Source of the DNA: Mycoplasmopsis anatis
GTDB taxonomy: Bacteria > Bacillota_I > Bacilli_A > Mycoplasmatales > Metamycoplasmataceae
Assembly: GCF_900660655.1 (NCBI RefSeq)
Contig: NZ_LR215035.1
Span: 310,001 to 374,000 of the forward strand
Length of the DNA: 64,000 bases
Reading direction: 5' to 3'
Shown: positions 1 to 10,311 of the stretch, one piece after another
Numbering within the stretch: position 1 is the first letter of the stretch
Layout of the letters: every line of letters starts with the position of its first letter
Position numbers and translations under genes: made by a program
Notes under the pieces: generated by a model
What the model was told of the DNA's origin: nothing
The model's database searches: none
The model's input: the letters and a program-made list of their open reading frames with translations, nothing else

Positions 1-991
1 TTGAATTATCATTAGAATAATATGCATCAACTGCATCACCATTATACATAATGGTTGCATTTGTTGGATCACTTGGGTCAACAAGTCTATTTACTATTTC
101 TAAACCCTCGCCTTTGAAGGTTATATGTTTGGTGTCGTTAAAATCATACCCGGTACCATCATTTATTAATGATTTAAAATTTTCAATTAATCTAACGTAT
201 GTTTCTTCACTGACTTCACCGGTAAAGTTTTCACTAGTTCTTTGACCCTCAGTACCTAATATAACATCATAAGTTGACCCATAAAGCATGTTATCTCTAA
301 AGGCGTCAGTTATCATGTATTTGTTGTAACCAACAGTTTTTAATGCTTTAAGAATATCAATAATTTCAAACTTCTTATTATCATCATTAAGATTTAAAAC
401 TTTATTAAAATCTATTTCATTTAATAATTCTCCATCTTGACCGATTTTTTTATAGTTATCATTGATTTTTATTTTATTTATGTTATAAGTTATGACCATA
501 TCTTGAATGATATATGGAAAGAAATATTCTCAAAGATGAGCATTGATTTTATTCCCATGTTCATCAAATTGTAAATATTTGTCATAACTCTTAAGATGCA
601 GAAATACATTATCACGTAAAATTACACGGACTGCTTCTTCGTAATTTTCTTCCTTTAAATCAGGCATTTGTAGCAATTTTGAATAATTAATTTTGCTTAG
701 TTTACCTTGTCTTATTAATTTTGTTGCTAGAAATTCTGTTCCAATACCTAGCGCTGCATGATTATTAATCATTGCTGTTTGAAATTCATTTATCTCATTA
801 AATTGTTTATATAAAAAACTTTTACTTAATTCTTTTTCATTATTTTTTGATATTGCAGCCTTGTAGTTATAAAAACTTGGTTTAAATTTGTTTGTTGCTT
901 TATAAATAACACTAGCACTAAAACCAGTAAAGGTGGCAATAAGTCCTAGAGAATATAATATTATTTTTGCTTTTCGCTTTAATATTTTCAT
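1..991 (-). CDS. potD: PotD-like polyamine-binding protein, second copy (3' end outside window)
   Basis: About 330 residues are visible; the C-terminus lies beyond the left edge. The protein is a paralogue of the potD product encoded just upstream: both share FKPSFYNY near the N-terminus, HITFKG, EIVN, IMYNGD and DAYYSNDN further in. The start at 991 follows AAAGG with good spacing; an upstream TTG has no such site. The N-terminus is a basic stretch plus one hydrophobic segment with no lipobox cysteine, so it is probably held by an uncleaved membrane anchor. A -10-like TATAAT (1062-1067, minus) lies between the two copies, so this copy may be transcribed on its own. The role as substrate-binding subunit of spermidine/putrescine uptake is inferred from the operon and from mycoplasma PotD family members. 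Confidence 0.75.
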
Positions 992-1130
992 TATTACCTT
1001 TAAATGTTTTTTTATCTCTATCAATTTTTAGTCTTGATTTTTATGGTATATGTTTAGCAAAATTATACATAAAATAAATTTTATTTATCAAAAAAATGAA
1101 ATTCTAAAAGTACTATAAATTAGAGCTATT

Positions 1131-3065
1131 TTATGATTTTGTTTGCTTGTAATATTCAAAAGTTATTTTACTATTTAGATAATCTTCGATAGGAGAAATA
1201 CCTTTATATTCTATTTCATCATTTTCATCAATTCAAAGAATTTTTCTTACTGTCTCATCATGTGTTAAATCACCATTGTAAAAATAGTTTTTATATATAA
1301 TATTCATGTCTAAATTAACGCCAGTGGTGTAATTTACATAATCAAAATTATCTAAATTTAAATATTTTGACGAAATTAAGTCTGAGATGAAGTTATTGTA
1401 TTCTGGTGAGTTGATTTCATTTTCAGTTATTGTGATAAACCCTAAATAACTGGCAGTTTTGTTAATTCATTCTGACTTAAAGTCCGAATTATATTGTTTA
1501 TCAAGAGGTATGCTTTGATCATATCCTAGTTCATCACTAAATTTATTTAAAATTTCAAACATTAATGTTTTTTCTCATGAATTATTAGCTTCTTCAGAAT
1601 TATCATAAATAATTGAATCTAATTTCTCATTAAAATAGTTGCTAATAACTTGAACATAAAAATCATCAAGTGTTGATTTGTTTTCTTTAGATGCTAATTT
1701 AAAGTGTTCATTATTGAATAGTTCAACAATTTCATTAGAAACTTTTAGATAATTATTTTCAAAATATGAATTAGATTTGATTAACTCAGCAATTTTGTTT
1801 GTTTGTCAATCTTTATAAACTGCTTCTTCACCTTTAATCATCGCTAAGTTCTTGAGTTGTTTAAATGGTAAGTTAGGGTATTCTTTTTTAAGCTTTAGAT
1901 ATTCAATATATGCTAAATTTACGTTTTGGTAAACATTTTCTGTTAAATAACTCATATAATTTTCATTATTTTCTTTTGAGTTAGATGCACTAAACATAAC
2001 TCCATCAACTAAAAATACATTTTTGCTTGGGCGCACGAATCTAATAGTTTCACCATCAACAGTGGAAGCGGCATTATCATTAGAATAGTATGCATCAATT
2101 CCGTCACCATTATACATAATAGACACATTTGTCGAATCAGATGGGTTTACAATTGTATTAACAATTTCTAATCCATCACCCTTAAAAGTTATGTGAGATG
2201 TGTCATTAATATTAAAACCTGAACCATCTTTTATCAAATCTTTAAAGTTTTTGATTAAACGTTCATAAGTTTGTTCAGTAACTTCACCAGTAAAATTTTC
2301 ATCAGTTCTGCTTTCAGGTTTGTCTAAAACGGTGTCATATGCAGAACCATATAGCATATTGTCTCTGATTGCATCGGTAATAATGTATTTATCGTACCCA
2401 ACTTTTCTTAATGTTTTCATGATATCAACCATGTTAAAAGCATCTTTGTTGTCAGAGTTTAATATTTTTGCAAAATCAATTTCATTTACTAACTCACCAT
2501 TTTCGTCTCGTTTTTTGTATTCATCAGCAATATTAACTTTATTGATGTTGTATGCAACTATAGCATCTTGAACAAAATAAGGAAAGAAATATTCTCAAAG
2601 ATGAGCGTTTATTTCATTTCCATTCTCATCGTATTTTAAGTATTTATCATAGCTTTTAAGATGATTAAATACTGATGGTTTTAAAATAACTTTAATTGCT
2701 TCTTCGTAGTCTTGTGGTTTTAAATTTGGAAGATTGAGAAATTTTGAATAATCGATTTTTGATATTTTTCCTTTAATTATTAATCTAGTTGCTAGGTATT
2801 CAGTTCCAATACCAGCAGCTGCTCTATTATTTAAAATAGCATTTTGGAATTCAGTTAATTCATTAAATTGTTTGTATAAGAAATGTTGTCCGATCTTTTC
2901 TTCATTACTCTTTGAAATAGAAGCACGATAATTGTAAAAACTAGGTTTAAACTTTTTTGAAATTTTATAATTTATCGCACTTGCTAAAATTCCAGCTGAA
3001 AGAATTGAACCGGCAATTAATGCAGTATTTCTATAAATGGTTTTTTTGAAGTAATTTTTAGACAT
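1131..3065 (-). CDS. potD: PotD-like polyamine-binding protein, first copy
   Basis: A 644-residue substrate-binding component at the end of potABC. It would capture spermidine or putrescine outside the membrane and hand it to PotB/PotC. The N-terminus is MSKNYFKK, then a hydrophobic segment (about residues 12-32) without a lipobox cysteine, then FKPSFYNYRASIS. It is longer than the roughly 350 residues of classical PotD. The ATG at 3065 has GGAGG eight bases upstream and overlaps the end of potC by 8 bp, which points to translational coupling. An upstream GTG at 3080 lies inside that Shine-Dalgarno and is unlikely. Function is family- and context-based; the ligand has not been shown. Confidence 0.8.
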
Positions 3066-3954
3066 CCATCTCACCTCCACGTAAATTTAGTTCGACAGTG
3101 TTTTCAAAATTTCCCTTTTGTTTGTCTTTGATAATAATTTTTTTAAGTCAAGTTTTTTTGCTTCTTTTGATGTGTTTATTTTTGATTCCAATGTATATCG
3201 CATTACCAAAAATAACTATAATTAGTGCAATAACTCCAAAACATAATGCTCATGCTTCGAATTGTCCTTCGTATAATTTAAGACCAAGTGTTGGTGTATT
3301 TGAAGTAGTTCTTGTGATAATAAAGTCATCAAAACTAAATACACAACAAACTACAGAAGTCATTATGATAGAGGGAATCATATATACAAAGTAAGTTTTA
3401 AATCATGATCTTATTTTTGAGTAACCTAAATCCATTGAAGCTTCGAATAAGTTGTTATTGAATTTTTCACTTCTTGGATACATTAAAAAGATTGCATAAG
3501 GTAGTGTCATGACAGCATGACCGATAACTACTCTAAAAAATCCTTCATCATCTGAACTTATAACACCAAAAAATAAAGTAAATACTAGAACTAAGCCAAT
3601 GGCTGTAATATTATCTGGGTTAATAAGTGGAATATTAGAAGTTACACTTAATGAACTTCTTAGTACTCTACTCTTTGAACGATATACAGCATAAACAGAA
3701 ATTAAAGATATTGTAATAACTATAATTGATGTTAGTGCTGCTAAGATTATAGAATTAATTAAAGCTATATCTCTACCTGAGTTAAAAATAGTTGTTCAAT
3801 TATTAAATGTAAATTTAGATCAGGAAGTTAAGTAAGTTCCTTTATCACTGCTTTTATTAAATGTAAAAATTGCTCCCACTACAAGAGGAATGTATACAAA
3901 ACCTAAAATTATAAATACATAACTTCGTTTAATTGATTCTCAAATTTTACTCAT
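3058..3954 (-). CDS. potC: Spermidine/putrescine ABC transporter permease PotC
   Basis: A 298-residue integral membrane permease, the second transmembrane subunit of the polyamine importer. The start MSKIWESIKRSYVFI leads into the first membrane helix. The central part carries the EAA-loop pattern that contacts the ATPase (NLFEASMDLGYSKIRSWFK, about residues 170-188). Hydrophobic segments are spread along the length, and the tail is short and basic. The gene overlaps potB by 8 bp upstream and potD by 8 bp downstream, so the four genes are very likely one transcript with coupled translation. Confidence 0.88.
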
Positions 3955-4807
3955 ATGTAAATCCTCTCTTAAATCTAAAAATAATTTTAGGTGCAATGAT
4001 GATAATAGAGTAAATACCTATGAAAATAAATGAAACTACAATAACTAAAGATGATCCTTTAGCTAAATCATATTTATTTCCTGGGTTAATTGTAATGTTG
4101 ATTAAGTCACCAACCATTTGATTTTGAGTTCCATCAGGTAATAATTTAGTTGAAACTAAGAATGTAGTAGCTGTACTTAAAAATATCATACTATAACCAC
4201 TTAAGATTGCTTTAAGCGAATATGGAATAATAACCTTAAAGACAGTTTTAAAAGTGTTGTATCCCATATCACTTGATGCTTCAATAATATTTCTTGGCAT
4301 GTCTTTTAAAACTGTGTAAAGTGGCATTATCATAAGTGGTAAATTAAGATAGAATAATCCAAAAACCAAAAATCACTCTGAATTTAGACTATCAACATTA
4401 TTTGGGTCGATGATATTCAAGAATAAAGTTCTAATTGAATAAATTCTAGCTATTGTGAAAATAGCCATAGGACTTAAAATTAAACTTATTGCATAAATTT
4501 TAAATATTTTTGATTTACTACTTGAAACAAAATAAGCATAAGGGAATCCTACAACTAAACATAGAATTGATGAGACAATTCCTATTCTTAATGAACGGAA
4601 AATAATACTTCAAGTAGAGTAAGTTTTTAATAACTCTCAGTTATCGCTGGTTGAACCATTAGGTGTTTTTAAAGGTGCAAAAGCACTAACAATAATTAAA
4701 ATAATCGGAAGGATGATTAGTAATAAAGCTATTAATAAGTATGGACTAATTAATCAGCCACGTTTATTATCGGTGTTGAATAATCTTTCTTTAATTTTTG
4801 AAAACAT
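3947..4807 (-). CDS. potB: Spermidine/putrescine ABC transporter permease PotB
   Basis: A 286-residue membrane permease, first transmembrane subunit of the polyamine importer. It opens [18 protein letters not shown] followed by a strong membrane helix, and contains the EAA-loop motif (NIIEASSDMGYNTFKTVFK, roughly residues 167-185), the contact site for PotA. The start at 4807 lies inside the 3' end of potA (17-bp overlap); no strong Shine-Dalgarno is visible there, so translation probably depends on coupling to potA. Length and hydrophobicity fit the family. Confidence 0.88.
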
Positions 4808-6167
4808 TTGATTCGTAATCTCACTTAGGATCTTTTGCCATTAAATGGATTGAGTCAATTGTTCAACTCAAGTAAACTGTATCACCGATTTCAAATTTTT
4901 TGGCTGTTTCAACAAAAATTTCATGTCCATCATTAACAATAACTTTAATGTAGTAATAGCTTCCTCTATATGTTAAATCTTCAATTATACCCTTGATTCT
5001 TTTTGCACTTTTTACATCTTTATCAGTGATGTCAATATCTTCAGGTCTAATTAAGGCGTCTACTCTTGAGTTAATTGGAAATTCATCTTCTGAGTGAATT
5101 GTTTTGAATTCACTATTGAGCATTTTAACATTTCCACCTTTAATAAATTTAGCATCAAAGATGTTAGAATCACCTATAAAGCGAGCTACTCAAATATTTT
5201 TTGGATAGTCATAAATTTGCTTTGGTGTATCATATTGTTCAATTTTTCCACCACGTACTATAGCAATACGATCTGAAAGAGCAAGTGCTTCGTTTTGATC
5301 GTGTGTTACAAAAATGAATGTCAATCCAAGTTCTTGCTGAATATTTCTTAATAATACTTGCATTTTTTGTCTAATTTTTGCATCAAGTGCACTAAGTGGT
5401 TCATCAAGAAGTAATATCTCAGGTTCAATTACTAAACTACGAGCTAATGCAACACGTTGTTTCATACCACCAGAGAGTTGAGTTATCGAACGAGTCTCAT
5501 TTCCTTTTAAACCTACTAAGTCAATCATTTCAGAAATTTTTTGATCCATTTCATCACGGGTCATTTTTCTTTTAAAGTATCTATTTTCAAAAGCTTGGGT
5601 TTTTTGGATCACATAGTTTTCTCAATATGAATATTTAAAGTCAGAATCATCTAATCAATTTTGACGTTTTCTGTATTGTAAAGTTTTAGGTTTAAGTGTT
5701 TCTAATTCTTTTTCATATTGTTCTTGAATCTTGTCAAGCTTTTTCATTTCTAGTTCAGCTTTTTTAGTTCATATTTCAATTTTTTTCTTTAATAAGCTGA
5801 TGTGTTTTTCATTAATTGTTTTTTTTGGAACTCTTTTTAATTTAAGACCATATCTTATATTTCCTTCAACATTTAGATGAGGAAATAAAGCATAGTCTTG
5901 GAAGATTGTTGAAAGATTTCTTTTATATGGTGGTAGATCCTTAATATCACGGTTATTGAATTTAATTTCACCACGAGTTGCTCATTCAAACCCACCAATA
6001 AGTCTTAAAATTGTTGTTTTACCTGATCCAGATGGTCCAAGTAAAGTTACAAATTCACCTTTAGTAATTGTTAAATCAACATTATCTAAAACAACTTTAG
6101 AACCGAATTCTTTGACAACTTCTTTAAGTTCAATAATAGAATTTTTCTTTGTTTCTTTTTTTGCCAT
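4791..6167 (-). CDS. potA: Spermidine/putrescine ABC transporter ATPase PotA
   Basis: A 458-residue ATPase that powers polyamine import. Walker A is GPSGSGKT (44-51), the Q-loop is in [15 protein letters not shown], the signature is LSGGMKQR (from about 231), Walker B ends LLLDEP (about 252-257) and the H-loop is in [20 protein letters not shown]-like C-terminal domain follows (RPEDIDI...GSYYYIKV). Between Q-loop and signature sits an extra segment of about 90 residues rich in Lys and Glu, likely coiled coil; typical PotA proteins have the signature near residue 140. The start follows AAGGAGG. It is first in a potABCD operon with overlapping genes. Confidence 0.93.
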
Positions 6168-6355
6168 TTTAACCTCCTTAATATAATATTTAAATTCTTA
6201 GTAAAATAGGGGAGGCTAAATCGTACAAATCTTTTAAATATTCCTCTACAAAAAATGATAATTTAGGATACTGAATATCACTAAAAATTACAAGAACAAA
6301 TCTTGTAATGCTCTGATGAATTTTCTTCAGTATTTTAATCATGTAAAAGATTATA
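6168..6355 (-). promoter_or_regulatory. Promoter and structured leader of the pot operon
   Basis: Reading the minus strand, a -10 box TATAAT (6350-6355) would start RNA near 6343, giving an untranslated leader of about 175 nt. It holds an outer stem ATACTGAA/TTCAGTAT (6327-6334 with 6269-6276) enclosing a perfect 9-bp hairpin (6287-6309, 5-nt loop). Closer to the gene, CCTCC (6211-6215) is complementary to the GGAGG Shine-Dalgarno (6173-6177). This is the layout of a translational control element, but the ligand and any regulation are inference; the sequence matches no riboswitch class I recognise. Confidence 0.5.
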
Positions 6356-6555
6356 CAAAAAATAGAAAAAAATTACTAATTATTACTAAAAAAAATAATT
6401 ATTTAAGATTTATGAATAGCTCTATTTTATAGTTGTATAAATGTTAAAATCAATTTTGTTTTTTCAAAAAAAATTTTAAAAGAAATAAAACTAAAATATT
6501 TACCATATTTTTATTAATAAAACAATACTATTGCAATGCATAAAAACATTAAATG

Positions 6556-6561
6556 CTATAA
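6556..6561 (+). promoter_or_regulatory. -10 box of ABC exporter operon
   Basis: A perfect TATAAT 28 bp before the start codon of the first exporter gene. No convincing -35 is visible, as is common in mycoplasmas. The stretch between it and the pot operon promoter (6356-6555) shows AT-rich sequence and no gene. Confidence 0.6.
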
Positions 6562-6588
6562 TATTTTCATTATATTAGAAAGGGATAT

Positions 6589-8400
6589 ATGTGAAGAATG
6601 TTTAAAATGCTTCCAAGAAGAATAAAATTTTTGTTTTTCACTGGAATATTTTTAATTTTGCTCAATGTAGCTATTAGCTTGATATTACCTGGTTTTATTT
6701 CTCAATATGTGGTTTTAGCAGTTAGTTCAAGTGAGACTGAAATAGTATCATTAAAAGTATTTAATAAATTTATTGTAGCTTCAGGAACTAGAAATATGAT
6801 GTTGACTGAACTTACAATAATTTCAGTAATATTAATACTTCTAGCTTTTCTTACTTCATTTTTAAGTATTGTGATTACAACCTGAGGTGGAGAAAGAAGT
6901 AGTGAATTTTTCAGAAATAAAATTTTTAATAAAATTCAACATCTTTCACTACACGATATAAACAAAGTGACTCCTGAGAGTTTAATTACTAGAATTTCAA
7001 ATGACGTTGCCATTTTTTGAGAATTACTAATTAGCGCTACTAATGCATTAATTAGAGCCCCATTATTAATTATTGGTGGAATAATTTTTACAATTATGAC
7101 AGATCCAAAACTTTCTTTAACAATCTTTTTATACTTACCAATTTTAATTGTTGTTTTAATTATTATGATTAAAATTAACAATCCTTTACTAGTTAAAAAT
7201 CAAATAACTATAGATAAAATAACTAAAGAAGTTGAAGAAAATATTCTTGGTGCTAGATTGATTAAAACCTTTAATCTAAAAGAAAAACAATTAAGAAAAT
7301 TTACTGAGCAAAATAATAAATGACTAAAATTGCAAACTAAAATTAATAATGTTTTTGCTATTGGTCATCCTATTTTCTTTGTGTTAATCAACTTAGTTGC
7401 AGTTGCAATATATGCTCTAACAGCTCATACTTTATTTAATTCAACTACTCCAGATGTTCAAGAGTTAGCTAATATTAACGTGTTTTTAGAATACATTTTC
7501 ACTATATCGCTAGGAATAATTCTTTTTAGTACCTTCTTATTTGTCTTTTTTAGAGCTAAGGTAAGTTGTGCTAGAATCAATGAAGTTTTAGACTTTAAAA
7601 ATCAAGACTTAAAAGTGGAAGATGGTCTTTCAATAGAACATACTGTTGATAACATCACTGGACTTTCAGTGCAATTTAAGAACTTTAATTACAAGTATTT
7701 CAAAGACTCAGAGGAATATGCATTATATGATATTAATATAGATCTTAAGCCTGGTCAAACCCTTGGTGTTATTGGCCCAACTGGTTCAGGAAAAAGTTCT
7801 TTAGCTAATTTACTAATTAATAATTATAAATATGACACTGAAGAAAATGGACATATTTTAGTGGATAATAAAGAAGTAAACAAAATTAATACTTCTGATT
7901 TACACAAAAATATAGGTATAGTTTATCAAGATGCACTACTATATTCAGGCACTATTAAAAGCAATTTACTTTTTGCTAAACAAGATGCAACTGAAGATGA
8001 AATTAACAAAGCTTTACATAATTCTTGTTCAATAGATTTTGTCCAAACTTTTGAGGATAGAACTAATCATATTGTTGAGCAACGTGCTAAAAATCTTAGT
8101 GGTGGTCAAAAACAAAGACTTTCTATAGCAAGAACATTAATCAACAATCCCAAAGTTTTAATTTTAGACGATTCAACTAGTGCACTTGATAATATTACAA
8201 CCAAAAAATTATTGACTAATATAAAACAAAACTACAATTGTACAACGATTATTATTAGTCAAAAAATAAGTTCTATTAAACATGCTGATCAAATTATTGT
8301 GCTTGAAAAAGGAAGAATAACTGGTCATGGGACTCACGAAGAACTAGCGGAGAAAAATGAATGATATAAAAACACTTTTACAAATCAACTTGAACAATAA
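6589..8400 (+). CDS. ABC exporter half-transporter, degenerate ATP site subunit
   Basis: A 603-residue type IV (MsbA-like) half transporter: an N-terminal six-helix membrane domain and a C-terminal ATPase. Walker A is GPTGSGKS (about residue 395) and the signature is canonical LSGGQKQR (about 502). Walker B reads VLILDDSTSALD, with Asp in place of the catalytic Glu, and the H-loop His is replaced (SQKISSI). It therefore supplies an intact signature but a catalytically weak Walker site, complementary to its partner. The ATG at 6589 (then UGA=Trp) is chosen because AGGG lies just upstream; the ATG at 6598 is an alternative. Substrate is unknown; the following lipoprotein gene gives no clue. Confidence 0.88.
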
Positions 8401-8436
8401 TACTTAATTTAAAAAATTATTTAACAAAGGAGGAAA

Positions 8437-10299
8437 ATGCGTAATAGTGAGTTTATTATTAACAAAAAAGCAAAAGATAAAGAATTCTCAGCTTACAAGG
8501 TTTTTAAACAACTTTTAAGTTATGTTCAAAACGAAAGAAAACGTTTAATTTTTGGTATTTTTTGTTCATTGTTCAATGCGATTTTTTATGTTTTAGGAAG
8601 TATTTATATTGGTTATGTATTTAGAAATTACTTTGAAGTAATCTTTAAAAGTGCTAATCCTAATTTAGCAATAGCAAATTTTGATATATTTCACTTTAGT
8701 ATCGACTTAATTATTCTAGGTGGATCATTTATTTTATATGGTTGCTTTAGATATGTAGAGAGTCTTATTTATATAAGAATTTCGTATAATCAATCAGCTC
8801 GAATGCGTCAAGAGGTAATGGAAAAATTAATCAAAATGCCTATTTCATACTATGACAAGCAAAAAGCTGGTGATTTAATTTCTACAATTATTAATGATAT
8901 TAACAACGTTTCAAATACTTTGATGAATACACTAAATCAATTTTTTTCAAGCTTTTTTAATGTTGTTATTTCAATTAGTATAATGTTTATGGTTTCAACA
9001 ATTTTAACGTTAATTGCCGTTCCAATGTCACTAATTTTATTTGGCCTATCACTTCTAGTTATAAAAAGAGCACAGCCATACTTTGTTAAAGTACAAGATA
9101 GCTTTGGAAAATTAAATGCCTTTGTTGAAGAAAATATTGCAAATATGAAAGTGACAAATTCTTTTGATAGAGAAAAATTAGTTTTTGATCAACTTAAGTT
9201 AATCACTCAAGAAATCAAAAGAACTGCTTACAAAGGTGATTTAACCGCTCGCTCTGTTGATCCTTGATTCGGTTTTACATCATATTCAGTTAATTTAGTG
9301 GTTGCTGCAATTGCAGTGGCACTATATTTTGCTAAAGTGAATGTATATGGTTTAAGTTATTTTGGTTCAAATCAAAACGGAACTGCTAGTGGTGGACTTA
9401 TCATTACTTTTATTGCACTAAATTGGAATTTTATGGGTCCTTTTAACACTTTATTAAACATTAATTTCTCTCTTCAAGTTGGGATCGCATCATCAAATAG
9501 AATTTTTAAATTATTAAATCTCAATCCTGACAAAGATCATACTGAAGAGATTTTCTTGGACAAAATTGTCGGTGAAATAGAATTTAAAAATGTATTTTTT
9601 AGATATAACAAAAACTCTAAAAAATACCAGCTCAATAATGCTTCTTTTACTGTTAAACCAGGTCAAACTGTTGCTATTGTTGGACCAACTGGAGCAGGAA
9701 AGACTACAATAGTTAATTTACTAAGCAAATTTTACGATTATGAATCAGGTTCAATAACTATTGATTCACATGAACTTAGACATATTGACACTGAAAATTT
9801 AAGAAACTTAGTTTCTGTAGTTTTACAAGATTCATTTTTATTCAATGATACTATCAAATGAAATTTAACAATGGGGAATGAAAATGTTACTGACGAGCAA
9901 ATTATAGAAGCTGCAAAACTTACTGGAGCCGAACACTTTATTAATCAATTCCCAGAAAAATATAATACTAAAATTGAAAATAACGGAACAAACCTAAGTC
10001 AAGGGCAAAGACAATTATTGAATATCACTAGAGCAATTCTAGCAAATAGAAATATGTTAATTTTGGACGAAGCAACTTCAAATGTTGACTCTCAAACAGA
10101 AAAAGTTATCCAAAATTCATTATTGAAATTAATGGAAAATAAAACAAGCTTTATAATTGCTCATAGACTTTCTACAATCAAAAATGCTGATATTATTTTG
10201 GTTGTTGATAATGGTTATATTATTGAAAAAGGAACTCATCAAGAGTTATTAAAACAAAAAGGTTTCTACTATAATTTGTATAGTTCAAGCTTTAAATAG
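8437..10299 (+). CDS. ABC exporter half-transporter, canonical ATP site subunit
   Basis: A 620-residue partner of the preceding exporter subunit, 36 bp downstream behind AAAGGAGG. It has a membrane domain (residues about 30-330) and an ATPase with Walker A GPTGAGKT (about 413), Walker [13 protein letters not shown] with catalytic Glu (about 541) and a normal H-loop ([10 protein letters not shown]). Its signature is altered to LSQGQ. In the heterodimer the consensus ATP site would pair this Walker A/B with the LSGGQ of the first subunit. Two in-frame UGA codons read as Trp. The two genes form a heterodimeric multidrug- or lipid-type exporter; the transported compound cannot be told from sequence. 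Confidence 0.9.
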
Positions 10300-10311
10300 T
10301 TAGGAGAAAAC

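Noticed and set aside
6313-6319. CTGATGA, the conserved core of hammerhead ribozymes, on the plus strand in the pot leader region
   Set aside because: No following GAAA core and no stem II could be drawn; the match lies within the loop region of the minus-strand stems.
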